Notes: a model not told the origin generated them from the letters alone. Positions 9,597-19,909 are shown, counted from the first letter of the stretch. The stretch is 64,000 nt of DNA from Flavobacteriia bacterium (GCA_947446925.1 CANFHU010000009.1:49027-113026), one strand, 5' to 3'. Program-made: numbers and translations.

Positions 9597-10568
9597 ATGA
9601 ACTTACCACTCATTTCGGTAGTTTTACCTGTTTACAATGCTGAACAGTATGTAAAAGATACTATAAAAAGCATTTTAGTTCAATCCTATCAAAATTTTGA
9701 ACTCATCATAATAAACGATGGTTCTACTGATAACTCTGAAGAATATATAGTACAATTCAAAGACACAAGAATCAAATACATTAAAAACGAAAAAAATCTC
9801 AAACTAATTCAAACCTTAAATTTAGGATTGCGTTTAGCCAAAGGAAAATACATTGCACGTATAGACGCAGACGATATTGCTTTACCAAACCGTTTTGAAA
9901 AACAAATTGATTTCCTAGAAAACAACCTAGAATACGGAATAGTTGGTTCTTTTGCAGAAACCTTCGGCAGTAAAAAAGAAAAATTAACATTTGTTCAAGA
10001 AGATTTAGAGATTAGATTCGCCTTATTGACGCACAATCCTTTTGTACATTCTTCAGTGATGATTCGAAATCAAATCCTTATTAAAAACAAATTAAGTTTT
10101 GATTTAAATCAATTGCATGTCGAAGATTATGATTTATGGATTAAAATATTAAAGTATTCAAAAGGAAAAATTTTACCTGATAGTTTGATAAAATATAGAA
10201 TTCATGAGAGCCAAATCAGCGTGGTTCATAACAACATTCAAGAAATAAACACTAAAAAAATACAAAAAAAATACTTAACATCCTTATTACCAGAATTCAA
10301 AGATGTGGATTTATTATTCGATATTTTCCACAATCAAAAAAGGACGATCTCTGATGTAATCCTTTTTCTATCAAACATTAAATCAATTAATTTAGAAAAC
10401 ATAAACAGCTTTAATAAAAAACTAACCAAAACATTAATCAAAAAAGCAAAAAATAAAATTATAGATGCTAAAAAAATAACACACAAAGAGCTTTTAATAC
10501 TTTTCAAATACAGAAATGAATTTACAATAAAACAAAAAATCGTACTTTTAACTAAATTAAATTTTTAA
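9597..10568 (+). CDS. Glycosyltransferase family 2
   Basis: ISVVLPVYNAEQYVKDTI, LIIINDGSTDNS and RIDADDIALP give a textbook GT-A family 2 transferase with an intact DxD (DADD). The Lys-rich C-terminal 70 residues may contact the membrane. The gene begins four bases after the GT11 stop, and its own TAA shares one base with the ATG of the following membrane-protein gene. It is a cytoplasmic sugar transferase of unknown specificity in the same operon. Confidence 0.9.
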   Translation: MNLPLISVVLPVYNAEQYVKDTIKSILVQSYQNFELIIINDGSTDNSEEYIVQFKDTRIKYIKNEKNLKLIQTLNLGLRLAKGKYIARIDADDIALPNRFEKQIDFLENNLEYGIVGSFAETFGSKKEKLTFVQEDLEIRFALLTHNPFVHSSVMIRNQILIKNKLSFDLNQLHVEDYDLWIKILKYSKGKILPDSLIKYRIHESQISVVHNNIQEINTKKIQKKYLTSLLPEFKDVDLLFDIFHNQKRTISDVILFLSNIKSINLENINSFNKKLTKTLIKKAKNKIIDAKKITHKELLILFKYRNEFTIKQKIVLLTKLNF

Positions 10569-11800
10569 TGCTGTTTCTAAACAAACCTTTTTCTAAAATT
10601 CAACTTCAAACAATTGTATTAATTTTATTCTCGATTGTTTTTTTGTTAATCGGTCTCCCTCCTTTATACAAAAGAATTATGATTTGGTCGGATGGATACG
10701 CATTAGGTGATTGGTTGATTAACTATGAAGATGGAGGCTTCAAAAGACGTGGTTTATCTGGGACAATCTTTATTTCTCTAGCAAGATTAACAGGAATTTA
10801 TGTTGGCAAAATCGTATTCAGTTTTGTTGCATTTCTCTATTTTACGTTTTTAATCTTACTAGTCAAAACGGTAAGAAATATCAAATTTGATTTTCAGTTT
10901 TTGTTATTCTGCTGCCTGCCAACGGTATTCCTTTTCCCTATAAATGACTTTTATGCTTTCGGTAGGAAAGAAATTATATTTTTTAATATTTTTTTACTTT
11001 TCATTAACGCTTATCAAAAAAGAAATATTTACTCTTGGAAATTTACCTTGATACTTAGTTTTTTTATTGCTATTGCTACCCTTTTTCATGAATTAGTGGT
11101 ATTTTATGTTCCCTATTTTCTTATTGTATATCTATTTCATTTTGTAAAAGATAAAAAAGGAAGTTTATTAAAAATGACGGTAATAGGTGCCTCTGCTTTT
11201 ATTCCCGCCTTTATTATTTTTACTATAGGAAAAGACATTAATGAAGGGAATTCTTGGGGAATATTCAATAATCTAGGTGTTGCGGAAAATGTGATGAAAG
11301 GGATTTTTGATTGGCCAAAAGAGGGATTTGGTAAAGGAAAAGTGAATGCACTTACTTTTGCAAAAGAAAGAAATTATGCGTTATACGCAATTTCATATTT
11401 AATTACAATAGCCATATTTTTTAGTGTTTTACTTAAAAATATCACCTCCAAATCAGAATTAATCAAAATTGGTGTAATTCATATTGGTTTAATAACACTT
11501 AGTGTTCCCATGTTTTTTCTGACAATTGATTGGGGAAGATGGTTAAACATACATTTTGTTTGTATGGCATTTGTTTTAATCTTATTTTATAAAAAAAGAA
11601 ACCCTTCTGAAACAACAAGTATAAAATCATTAATACTGCACTTTATTTCGATTAAGAATATCAGTAAATTACTGATATTTTCAATCTTTGTTTTTGGATT
11701 TTCTATGGATCATGTAGAAATTGGTTTTAAATTAGGCCAAAATGGGGTTTTAAAAGCAATTAGAGATGTATTTTGGAATCTACGACAGTTTAATTTTTAA
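10568..11800 (+). CDS. Polytopic membrane protein with a GGFKRRGLSG motif, function unknown
   Basis: The 410-residue protein has about ten hydrophobic helices. The first loop, after helix 1, contains WSDGY and then GGFKRRGLSG (56-65), a motif I associate with a family of uncharacterised bacterial polytopic proteins found in glycan loci. A glycan polymerase or a GT-C-like transferase is possible by size and place, but nothing in the sequence settles it. Its ATG overlaps the stop of the GT2 gene by one base, and the SDR pair follows after 23 bases. Confidence 0.7.
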   Translation: MLFLNKPFSKIQLQTIVLILFSIVFLLIGLPPLYKRIMIWSDGYALGDWLINYEDGGFKRRGLSGTIFISLARLTGIYVGKIVFSFVAFLYFTFLILLVKTVRNIKFDFQFLLFCCLPTVFLFPINDFYAFGRKEIIFFNIFLLFINAYQKRNIYSWKFTLILSFFIAIATLFHELVVFYVPYFLIVYLFHFVKDKKGSLLKMTVIGASAFIPAFIIFTIGKDINEGNSWGIFNNLGVAENVMKGIFDWPKEGFGKGKVNALTFAKERNYALYAISYLITIAIFFSVLLKNITSKSELIKIGVIHIGLITLSVPMFFLTIDWGRWLNIHFVCMAFVLILFYKKRNPSETTSIKSLILHFISIKNISKLLIFSIFVFGFSMDHVEIGFKLGQNGVLKAIRDVFWNLRQFNF

Positions 11801-11823
11801 ATTTGTAACTCGACAATTTTAGC

Positions 11824-12894
11824 ATGCAAAAAACAATATTAATTACAGGAGGATGTGGTTTTGTGGGATCAAACTTGGCGATTTCGTTTAAAAAAGTGAA
11901 TCCAACCTATAAGATTATTGCATTAGACAATTTAAAACGCAGAGGATCAGAATTAAATATTGCTCGTCTGAGAGCCATGGATATACAATTTATTCATGGT
12001 GACATTCGTAATACAGAAGATTTTGATGAAGTTGGTACCATTGATATACTAATAGATGCAGCAGCAGAGCCTTCTGTAGTCTCAGGCATGGAAACTACTC
12101 CTGATTACTTGATAAATACAAATTTAGTAGGTACTGTAAACTGTTTGAATTTCGCCTTGAAAAACAAAGCCTTGTTTGTACTTCTATCCACAAGTAGGGT
12201 TTATCCTATCGGCTTATTGAATGAAATACCATTAACTGAAACTGAAACTCGTTTTACAATTAATAACGAAGAAAATACTATCGTTGGTGTTAATAAAGAA
12301 GGGGTTAATGAACAATTCCCCTTAAATGGTGCCCGTTCCTTTTACGGTACATCGAAATTGGCTGCAGAATTATTGGTGGAGGAATATGCTGCGTTTTATG
12401 GCTTGAAAACGATTATCAATCGTTGTGGTGTATTAACTGGTGCATGGCAGATGGGCAAAGTAGATCAAGGTGTAGTTGTACTTTGGATGGCAAAACATTT
12501 TTGGAAAAAAGAATTGGGGTATTTTGGGTTTGGAGGGGAAGGGAAGCAAGTACGTGACATGTTGCATGTAAATGACCTCTACCGTTTACTTGAAATACAA
12601 ATTGCAAATCCATCCGTTTATGCAGGTAAACCTTGGAATGTTGGAGGAGGTAATTCAGTTTCTGTTTCTTTGCAGGAATTGACCCAAATTTGCGAGAAAA
12701 TAACAGGAAATAAAATTCCGATTAAAAGTGTGAAACAAAATCGAGTGGCTGATATTCCTTGGTATATTACTGATTCCACTGAAGTGAAAGAAATGTCAGG
12801 ATGGGAACCAAAATATACAGTTGAAATGATTATGCAGGATGTATATGATTGGATGAAGGAAAATCAAGAGTTGTTGAAACCGATTTTGGAGTGA
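11824..12894 (+). CDS. NAD-dependent epimerase/dehydratase, CDP-paratose 2-epimerase-like
   Basis: This is an extended SDR. The NAD-binding loop ITGGCGFVGSN is at 7-17, STSRVYP precedes the active site, and Y174 and K178 lie in FYGTSKLAAE. Overall it resembles CDP-paratose/tyvelose epimerases, which invert C2 of a CDP-dideoxyhexose, but the true substrate may be another nucleotide sugar. The next gene is a second SDR of the same subfamily, and a DPM1-like GT2 follows. The region 11824-14826 looks visibly richer in G than its neighbours, which may mark a separately acquired cassette. Confidence 0.82.
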   Translation: MQKTILITGGCGFVGSNLAISFKKVNPTYKIIALDNLKRRGSELNIARLRAMDIQFIHGDIRNTEDFDEVGTIDILIDAAAEPSVVSGMETTPDYLINTNLVGTVNCLNFALKNKALFVLLSTSRVYPIGLLNEIPLTETETRFTINNEENTIVGVNKEGVNEQFPLNGARSFYGTSKLAAELLVEEYAAFYGLKTIINRCGVLTGAWQMGKVDQGVVVLWMAKHFWKKELGYFGFGGEGKQVRDMLHVNDLYRLLEIQIANPSVYAGKPWNVGGGNSVSVSLQELTQICEKITGNKIPIKSVKQNRVADIPWYITDSTEVKEMSGWEPKYTVEMIMQDVYDWMKENQELLKPILE

Positions 12895-13019
12895 TTGGTA
12901 TAAGACAATAAAAGGAAAGAGTAAATAGTTTTTGAAGAATAGTCACTAGGCAAAGTGAAAACTATAGCTTTTTGTTCTGGTTTATGGAGATGGGGGTATA
13001 AATTTTGAAAAAATAAATA

Positions 13020-14081
13020 ATGAAAATAGCATTAGTAACAGGATCGTCGGGGTTAATAGGAGGAGAATCGGTAGAGTTTATGTCAAAAAAGTTTGACTTA
13101 GTGATTGGCATAGACAATGATATGCGTTCGTATTTTTTCGGGAATGAAAGTTCAACGAATTGGAATAAAAACCGTTTAGAAGCATCTTGTTCAAATTTTA
13201 AATCTTATCAAGCAGATATAAGATCAGTGGATGCATTGTCTCCGATTTTTGAAAAATATGGAAAAGATATTGCGTTGATTATACATACAGCGGCTCAACC
13301 GAGTCATGATTGGGCAGCTAGAGAACCGCTAACTGATTTTGGTGTAAATGCAACTGGTACGATAAATTTATTAGAAATGTGTCGTATTCATTGCCCTGAA
13401 GCTGTATTTATTTTTACATCCACCAATAAAGTATACGGTGATACACCTAACTATTTGCCTTTAATCGAGCAAGATAAACGATGGGAGATTGATACTACGC
13501 ACCCTTATTTTACGGATGGAATTGATGAATTAATGAGTGTAGATCAAACCAAACATTCTGTATTTGGTGCAAGTAAAGTGGCTGCTGATATAATGGTGCA
13601 AGAATATGGTAAGTATTTTGGAATAAAAACGGGTATTTTTAGAGGGGGCTGTTTAACTGGCCCTAATCATTCAGGAGCCCAATTACATGGTTTCTTGGCT
13701 TATCTGATGAAATGTGCAATTACCAAAGAGCATTACACTATTTTTGGATACAAAGGAAAACAGGTTCGAGACAATATTCACAGTTATGACTTAGTAAATA
13801 TGTTTTGGCATTTTTACCAAGATCCAAAAGCAGGCGAAGTATACAATGCAGGGGGAGGGAGACATGCAAACTGTAGTATGCTAGAAGCGATTGATTTGTG
13901 TGAAGAAATCACAGGGAATAAAATGAATTTTAGTTATTCGGAAACAAACCGTATAGGGGACCATATTTGGTACATTAGTAACTTGAATAAATTTAAAACG
14001 CATTATCCAACATGGAATTGGAAATATGATTTAAAAGAAACCTTAGCAGAAATGTATAATGGTATTAAATCCAGATCTTAA
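13020..14081 (+). CDS. NAD-dependent epimerase/dehydratase, second of a pair, lacking the catalytic Tyr
   Basis: The N-terminal NAD loop [22 protein letters not shown] and the later [18 protein letters not shown] show an extended SDR close to the CDP-paratose 2-epimerase group. At the active site the sequence is [11 protein letters not shown]182 replaces the Tyr of YxxxK while K186 is kept. I recall the same FGASK form in homologues, so this is probably a subfamily trait and not a chance mutation. It may work with the intact paralogue encoded just upstream (125-base gap). A GT2 gene follows after seven bases. Confidence 0.82.
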   Translation: MKIALVTGSSGLIGGESVEFMSKKFDLVIGIDNDMRSYFFGNESSTNWNKNRLEASCSNFKSYQADIRSVDALSPIFEKYGKDIALIIHTAAQPSHDWAAREPLTDFGVNATGTINLLEMCRIHCPEAVFIFTSTNKVYGDTPNYLPLIEQDKRWEIDTTHPYFTDGIDELMSVDQTKHSVFGASKVAADIMVQEYGKYFGIKTGIFRGGCLTGPNHSGAQLHGFLAYLMKCAITKEHYTIFGYKGKQVRDNIHSYDLVNMFWHFYQDPKAGEVYNAGGGRHANCSMLEAIDLCEEITGNKMNFSYSETNRIGDHIWYISNLNKFKTHYPTWNWKYDLKETLAEMYNGIKSRS

Positions 14082-14088
14082 TCTTTCG

Positions 14089-14826
14089 ATGAAATTAAGT
14101 GTAGTTATACCCGCATACAATGAAAGTGAATCTATACCAGAAACGCTTTCAACTTTGTATGAAACTTTACAAAGAGAAAATATACCTCATGAAATTGTAG
14201 TTGTCAATGACAATTCAAAAGACACAACCTTAGCGGTACTGACTGAATTGAAAAATACAATACCTACACTAGTGGTTCATACAAATCATGGTCCTAATGG
14301 TTTTGGGTATGCAGTTCGTTATGGTTTAGAGCGATTCACAGGGGATGTTGTCGCTGTAATGATGGCAGATTTATCCGATTCTCCAGAAGATCTAGTTAAA
14401 TTTTATTCAAAAATACAAGAAGGATACGATTGTGTTTTTGGAAGTCGTTGGATAAAAGGAGGCGCAGTGTATGATTATCCACTATTGAAAAAACGCATAA
14501 ATCGCGTTGCTAATTGGATTGTAAAAGTTGTTTTTGGATTAAAATACAACGATTGTACAAATGCTTTCAAAATGTATCGTAAAGAAACGATTGAAGGAAT
14601 CAAACCTTTTCTTGCACCTCATTTTAATTTAACCCTTGAATTGCCTTTAAAAGCAATTGTTAGAGGTTACTCCTATACTGTACTACCAAATAGTTGGACG
14701 AATCGTAAATATGGAGAATCAAAATTGAAAATTAAAGAAATGGGAAGTCGGTACTTCTTTATAATGATGTACTGTTTAATCGAGAAATATTTCTCGCGTG
14801 GTGATTTCAATAAAAAAAATAATTAA
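14089..14826 (+). CDS. Glycosyltransferase family 2, DPM1-like (polyprenyl-phosphate sugar synthase type)
   Basis: MKLSVVIPAYNESESI, VVVNDNSKDTT, and MADLSDSPED at the metal site show a GT-A enzyme of the dolichyl-phosphate mannose synthase group. These transfer a sugar from a nucleotide donor to polyprenyl phosphate. I place the start at 14089: the upstream in-frame ATG at 14059 lies inside the previous gene and adds ten non-family residues. No C-terminal membrane helices are present, which distinguishes it from the GtrB-like proteins later in the window. It may use the sugar made by the SDR pair upstream. Confidence 0.85.
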   Translation: MKLSVVIPAYNESESIPETLSTLYETLQRENIPHEIVVVNDNSKDTTLAVLTELKNTIPTLVVHTNHGPNGFGYAVRYGLERFTGDVVAVMMADLSDSPEDLVKFYSKIQEGYDCVFGSRWIKGGAVYDYPLLKKRINRVANWIVKVVFGLKYNDCTNAFKMYRKETIEGIKPFLAPHFNLTLELPLKAIVRGYSYTVLPNSWTNRKYGESKLKIKEMGSRYFFIMMYCLIEKYFSRGDFNKKNN

Positions 14827-14828
14827 GA

Positions 14829-16163
14829 ATGAAAATAAAAAAAATGATTATTAAGTTATTAGAATTTCTAATACACAAATACTTCATTTTTTTCTTGAAA
14901 AGTTTTATTTACCTAAAAGGGAGTAAAAACAATTTAAAACAGAGAACAAATCAAAATTCAATTGCCGTTATTAATACATTCGATCAAGCCGGGGGGGCAG
15001 CAAATTTAGCTTTTGCATTAACAGAAGAAATAATGGACCTCCTCGATGCGAAATATTTTGTAAAATACAAGAACTCTAACAAGCCTTGGATAGAAAAAAT
15101 CATAGATTTTAAATCAACCGTATTTTCAGACTTACTAGTTAAAGAAGCAAAAAAAAGTGGATGGATTGAATTTAACGGATTAGACGCTCTAAATCTTTTA
15201 AAAAACAATTTTTATCAAACAGCAAAAATTGTACACTTGCATAACCTGCATGGAGATTTTTTTTCACCTGCACTCTTCCCCTATCTTTTAAAAAACAAAA
15301 AAACCATTTGGACCATTCACGATGAAGCGTTCATTACGGGGCATTGTTCATGTACTTTAGGCTGTGAAAAATGGAAAATGGGTTGCGGAAATTGTCCTGA
15401 CTTAAGCATTTATCCTCCTATTTTAAAAGACAAAACAAAAGAGGTGCTAAAATTGAAAAAAAAATGGATACAACAAATGAACCCTACCGTTATTACACCA
15501 TCATATTGGCTTGAGCAACGAGTAAGAATAGCATACCCAGCATTAAAAAACATAAAAACAATTCCAAATGGGATAGACACAACAATATTCCATCCAAAAA
15601 ATAAGATAGAATCGAAAAAAGCACTAAACTTTCCTCTGGATAAAAAACTAATTCTCTTTGTAGCTGAATTTGCCACCAACAACCCTTTCAAAGGTGGGTC
15701 TATTTTACGTAAAATAATACAAGAAAACACAAATAAAAATATAGTATTCATAACCGTGGGGGGAAAAAATGAATCCTCATTTGAAAACCATCTAACTTTT
15801 CCATTTATTTCAAATCGTGAAGAACTTGCAAATCTGTACAATGCGTGTGATGTACTCCTCTACCCTACGCAAGCAGATAATTCCCCTTTGGTTGTATTAG
15901 AAGCCATGGCCTGTGGAACACCTGTGATTGCTTCTAAATTAGGAGGAATTCCTGAAATCATTACAAACAAAGAAGATGGATTTTTAATCACTAATTATGA
16001 AAACAAAAAAGAATTTATAGATATACTCCATGCTTATTTAAATCTTCCAAGGGAAAAAATAGAAATGATAGAATTCAATGCAGCGCAAAAAATAAAAAAT
16101 GATTTTTCATTAACTAAAATGGTAGCAAGTTACCTAAAACTGTATAAAGACGTAATCGCATAA
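14829..16163 (+). CDS. Glycosyltransferase family 4 with Cys-rich insert (WcaC-like)
   Basis: After a hydrophobic N-terminus (about 5-30, possibly a membrane anchor) come VINTFDQAGGAANLA and TIWTIHDEAFITGHC. A Cys cluster follows, with C-x-C-x3-C-x6-C-x2-C spacing ending in CGNCP. This pattern, typical of WcaC-like family 4 enzymes, could bind a metal. The donor-binding half has TIPNGIDTTIF and PLVVLEAMACGTPVIA. The gene starts two bases after the GT2 stop and abuts the next. A relative without the Cys cluster is encoded at 19910-21214. Confidence 0.87.
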   Translation: MKIKKMIIKLLEFLIHKYFIFFLKSFIYLKGSKNNLKQRTNQNSIAVINTFDQAGGAANLAFALTEEIMDLLDAKYFVKYKNSNKPWIEKIIDFKSTVFSDLLVKEAKKSGWIEFNGLDALNLLKNNFYQTAKIVHLHNLHGDFFSPALFPYLLKNKKTIWTIHDEAFITGHCSCTLGCEKWKMGCGNCPDLSIYPPILKDKTKEVLKLKKKWIQQMNPTVITPSYWLEQRVRIAYPALKNIKTIPNGIDTTIFHPKNKIESKKALNFPLDKKLILFVAEFATNNPFKGGSILRKIIQENTNKNIVFITVGGKNESSFENHLTFPFISNREELANLYNACDVLLYPTQADNSPLVVLEAMACGTPVIASKLGGIPEIITNKEDGFLITNYENKKEFIDILHAYLNLPREKIEMIEFNAAQKIKNDFSLTKMVASYLKLYKDVIA

Positions 16164-17204
16164 ATGAAAAAAAAATATACGTTAAACTTACCTTTACAAA
16201 TTAAAGAAGAGTATACATCGCTATACAATTCCAAATGTGAATATACATTCCAATTAGAAGAGAATATCAAAATCTTAAATAATGCTTTTGTTTCAACGAA
16301 CGGAAATGTATTGCATAAGTTCCTCATTCCTATAAATAGCGGAGAAAATTTAATCGGTAAAGCAGATAAAAACTTTTACTTCCAACGATGGAAAAAGACA
16401 TTAGAACAATACCTTGTCTGTAAATATGGATCTAGTTTAAATTTATACACGTGTGATAATAAAAACTGCTATTTCACCATTCACACGCCATGGTTTGGTT
16501 ATTTCTCATGGATTACAACCTATTTACCTCGTTTACTCACAGCATTTGAAAAAATACCTGATGCAATCCTGATTTACCCAGAAGAATGGGATGAAATAAA
16601 GTATGTAAGAGAATCCTTACAACTTTTCAAAGATTTAAAAACAAAAAAAATACCTGTAGATCATAACATCATTATTCCAAATTTCGCATTAATACCATCC
16701 AGAAAATGGACTTCTCAATTTGACCAAGAAATGCTCAAAAAAATGAAAACTGAAATGTATTCCTTGCTAAATATCATTCCAACTACAACACCAACCAAAA
16801 AAATTTACATTTCTAGAAAAAAAGCACAAAGACGAAAAATTTCAAATGAAGTTGAATTGGAAATTTTACTAAAAAAATACGACATAGAATCCGTTTGCTT
16901 TGAAGACCTAAGCTTTAGCGAACAAGTCATACTGATGAGCGAAACAAAATTAATCATAACTTCGCATGGTGCTGGTCTCACAAACATCAATTTCCTACAA
17001 GCAAAGTCAGTAGTAATTGAATTAAGCCCTAAATTAGATGATTTCCATAAATTCAGATTTCCATTTTGGAGAATGGCTGAATTGCTCCATCTGAACTACT
17101 ATTGTTTATTTTGTGATAAAACAAACCATACGAAGGAAGAATACGAAGCAGATATTCAGATAGAGTTATCGGAATTAGAAGAACTAATTGCAAACTTATC
17201 TTAA
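16164..17204 (+). CDS. Glycosyltransferase family 61 (DUF563)
   Basis: The C-terminal half has KKIYISRKKAQRR, then ITSHGAGLTNINFL at about 268-281, the conserved core of DUF563/GT61 proteins, which include beta-xylosyl- and N-acetylglucosaminyltransferases. At 346 residues it matches bacterial members. Its ATG follows the preceding stop with no gap, so it is the last gene of the plus-strand operon. It shares nine bases at the 3' end with the convergent membrane-protein gene. The sugar is unknown. Confidence 0.88.
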   Translation: MKKKYTLNLPLQIKEEYTSLYNSKCEYTFQLEENIKILNNAFVSTNGNVLHKFLIPINSGENLIGKADKNFYFQRWKKTLEQYLVCKYGSSLNLYTCDNKNCYFTIHTPWFGYFSWITTYLPRLLTAFEKIPDAILIYPEEWDEIKYVRESLQLFKDLKTKKIPVDHNIIIPNFALIPSRKWTSQFDQEMLKKMKTEMYSLLNIIPTTTPTKKIYISRKKAQRRKISNEVELEILLKKYDIESVCFEDLSFSEQVILMSETKLIITSHGAGLTNINFLQAKSVVIELSPKLDDFHKFRFPFWRMAELLHLNYYCLFCDKTNHTKEEYEADIQIELSELEELIANLS

Positions 17205-19070
17205 ATTGATTAAGTAGTAGTTTTCCTTTGATATCGGATCAAAAATGCTTTCTTTCACATAAGGCTGAATACATGAGGGTAAAATTGCTCCAGATGCACA
17301 AAACACCCAATTTATATGCTTTTCTTTTAAAAATCGAAATTGGATAGAATCAAAATTCAATTTATTCGTTGGAGTTTCTTCAAAATAATATTTTAGTTGA
17401 TTTTTAGGACAAAAAACATCAGAAGTTGAATTAAAAGGATAAGTATAATACGGATAATTGATATCTACATACTGAAAATAATTGTTTTCCATACAAAATT
17501 TCGCCGGCAAATAAGGATACTGTAATACTGGATGGAATTGTTTTACAATCGAATCTGAAAATAAATAAGCGATGTAAGAAGGCGGATGCTTCTTCAAGGA
17601 AGACAATAACAGTTTTTGTGAATGATCACTGTATACCTCCTTATTAATTCGTTTAAAACTTGGTAAGAAATGAAACGAAAACAAATGATTACTATTGACA
17701 ATAGAAAAACAAAAAAGAAGAGTAATGAAAAGGTAAAATATTTTTTTCTGAAAAGTAGCTAAAAGAGAACGCATACTATACAAAAGAATCGTGATCAGTA
17801 CCACATTATAAAGGGGCAACAAATTCGTAATAAATTGATCCGAATTTAATCCATATAAAAGCAACGTTAATAATGCACCACCTAGATAACTTAAAACTAC
17901 TAGATAAACGAGTGACAAAAGCCGTTTTGATAACTGAACTCTAAAAAGCTTGACTAGAAGTAGGTAAGGTAAATAAAGAATAAAAAACCAACTAATAGGA
18001 AAAAACACTTTTTGAACCACACGAAATACCTCCCCTTTCCAATTCAAGCGTTCCAGAAAATAATTAGCATAACCCGTTTTCGAAGAGATTTCTTTAGAAA
18101 CACCAAAACCAAAGAAAGCAAAAAAACACAAATAAATGATCACGAAAAAGAGGAAAGGTAGAAAGAGAGGAATATATCTCTTATTGTTTTTAATAAGCAG
18201 TAAAAAACCAATAAAAACAGCGCTAACAACTCCTGGAAATACACCTACGGAGGAAATTAATAAGGAAGTGAAAGCAAAAAATAAAAGGCGATAATCTATT
18301 TTTAAAATACCTAGTACGAATAAACCGGAAAAAATATATACAGGCAAATGTTTCTGTCCAAAATAAGAATAAACAAATGTTTGCTTCACAAAACCCGGAA
18401 TGGTAAAAACAGCAGAATCAAAGAAATTCCCATCATTCAATAGCGCTTCATAAACACCGATGTACAATGGACCTGCAAATAGACAAATAGGCAATAATAA
18501 ATAACGATACTTTAACAAGTGGAAATGTTCTATCAAGGCCAATAAAACTAACACATACAACCAAAGTAACAGTGGATAAGTAACAAACAACAAATTAGTT
18601 ACGTAAGAACCTCCAAAAAAAGTAGTGATTATACCATTTAACCACAATTCAAAATAATGATACGGTTGAACCCCTGTAAATAAATCAGGATAAAATTGAG
18701 AAAATAGAGAGGTTCTATTCTCAATCCCATAATTTACCAACTGATAAGAAGTAGAAGCATAATCATAGATATCATCTGAAATCACATACAATGTTCCTTT
18801 AGAAAAATCATAATACAATAAGAATTGAAGAAGATAAATCGGTATCAAATACAGTAAAAGCCGGCATTGAATCAAAATTGAATGTAAAGAAAATTCAAAT
18901 GTAAAATGGATAAATCGGATAAAGATTAAATATCCTAATACAAGAGGATATAAAACAAAAACAGTTTTCCCTCCTGTTTGGTAAATTGCAAAAAAAGAAA
19001 TAAAAAAAATAAATACTATTAATTTATTTTTAGCAATTTGTATAATACTTTTAGAATAAACCTGATACAA
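17196..19070 (-). CDS. Large polytopic membrane protein, GT-C-like, function unknown
   Basis: The 624-residue protein has about a dozen hydrophobic helices, a first periplasmic loop with SDDIYDY (98-104) and PYHYFELWLNG (136-146), and a soluble C-terminal tail. An acidic pair in loop 1 and a C-terminal periplasmic part are the layout of GT-C transferases that use polyprenyl-phosphate sugars. The protein at 50732-52570 has the same length and a similar YHY-x3-W-x2-G block, so they look like distant paralogues. No ATG is available; the first start is a TTG at 19070. It is the distal gene of the minus-strand run. Confidence 0.7.
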   Translation of the reverse strand: MYQVYSKSIIQIAKNKLIVFIFFISFFAIYQTGGKTVFVLYPLVLGYLIFIRFIHFTFEFSLHSILIQCRLLLYLIPIYLLQFLLYYDFSKGTLYVISDDIYDYASTSYQLVNYGIENRTSLFSQFYPDLFTGVQPYHYFELWLNGIITTFFGGSYVTNLLFVTYPLLLWLYVLVLLALIEHFHLLKYRYLLLPICLFAGPLYIGVYEALLNDGNFFDSAVFTIPGFVKQTFVYSYFGQKHLPVYIFSGLFVLGILKIDYRLLFFAFTSLLISSVGVFPGVVSAVFIGFLLLIKNNKRYIPLFLPFLFFVIIYLCFFAFFGFGVSKEISSKTGYANYFLERLNWKGEVFRVVQKVFFPISWFFILYLPYLLLVKLFRVQLSKRLLSLVYLVVLSYLGGALLTLLLYGLNSDQFITNLLPLYNVVLITILLYSMRSLLATFQKKIFYLFITLLFCFSIVNSNHLFSFHFLPSFKRINKEVYSDHSQKLLLSSLKKHPPSYIAYLFSDSIVKQFHPVLQYPYLPAKFCMENNYFQYVDINYPYYTYPFNSTSDVFCPKNQLKYYFEETPTNKLNFDSIQFRFLKEKHINWVFCASGAILPSCIQPYVKESIFDPISKENYYLINLR

Positions 19071-19099
19071 TTTAGTGTATTTAATCTGTTATTATTAAA

Positions 19100-19888
19100 T
19101 TAAATTTTAATTGCTTCAACGATTAATGAATCAGGTTTACGTAATTTCTCTCCATCAAGATCCAAAGATGAATAATTAGACCATTCTGAAAAATAAGACG
19201 TATGACCTTTTTGGACTTTAATTGATGTAAATCCTATATTTTTGAGTATAATATTCAATGAAACTTCATCATACATCCACTTATGCCTTTCTCCAATTTT
19301 ATAAAAATTTAATTTTTGATACTCGATCCATTCAATTCCCAAAAGATTTAAAATTCTACATTTAATTTTGTCTTTAAAAGTTATAGGTGATGTATAAGAA
19401 TTTATATTTAATCCACTAAATTTTTTGAATACATTTCCAATTCGATTTTCCAAGGTATCTGTATTTAAAATATTTTCTTTTGTCCAATATTTCAACATCT
19501 CTCCGCCAGATTCATCCCGTACTAATTGATCTATTAGTTCGATAACAAACCAATTATAATTGGCTTCATTATATTCACTAGGTTCTAATTTATAAACATG
19601 AAATGCCTTAAGATATTCTTCTGCTAAACATTTCAAGTCTGGAATAACAACACGTATGATAGCACCAGGTTTTAATACCCTATGACATTCTCTTAATAAT
19701 ATCATAGCAGATTCTTTTGAAAAATGCTCAAGGATATGAGAATTATACAAAAAATCAACAGATTCATTTTCTAACGGAATGCCTTTAGACAAATCATACT
19801 CAACAACATAATTAGAATCAGAGCTATAATCAATATTTACCCAGTTTTTATGGTAAGTAGTACCACAGCCTATATTTACTAATTTCAT
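19100..19888 (-). CDS. Class I SAM-dependent methyltransferase
   Basis: The N-terminus MKLVNIGCGTTYHKNWVNID gives the glycine-rich SAM-binding motif I at once. HILEHFSKE lies at motif II/III and LRECHRVLKPGAIIRVVIPD at motif IV. At 262 residues it fits predicted methyltransferases found in surface-glycan loci, which methylate sugars or take part in chain capping. It lies between a GT4 gene (21 bases upstream in transcription) and the large membrane-protein gene. The methyl acceptor is unknown. Confidence 0.87.
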   Translation of the reverse strand: MKLVNIGCGTTYHKNWVNIDYSSDSNYVVEYDLSKGIPLENESVDFLYNSHILEHFSKESAMILLRECHRVLKPGAIIRVVIPDLKCLAEEYLKAFHVYKLEPSEYNEANYNWFVIELIDQLVRDESGGEMLKYWTKENILNTDTLENRIGNVFKKFSGLNINSYTSPITFKDKIKCRILNLLGIEWIEYQKLNFYKIGERHKWMYDEVSLNIILKNIGFTSIKVQKGHTSYFSEWSNYSSLDLDGEKLRKPDSLIVEAIKI

Positions 19889-19909
19889 ATCTTTATTCTA
19901 TAAAATGTT

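Noticed and set aside
10568..11800. Assigning this membrane protein as the O-antigen polymerase Wzy
   Set aside because: Size and place fit, but no Wzy motif is visible and the locus has an ABC exporter that does not need Wzy.
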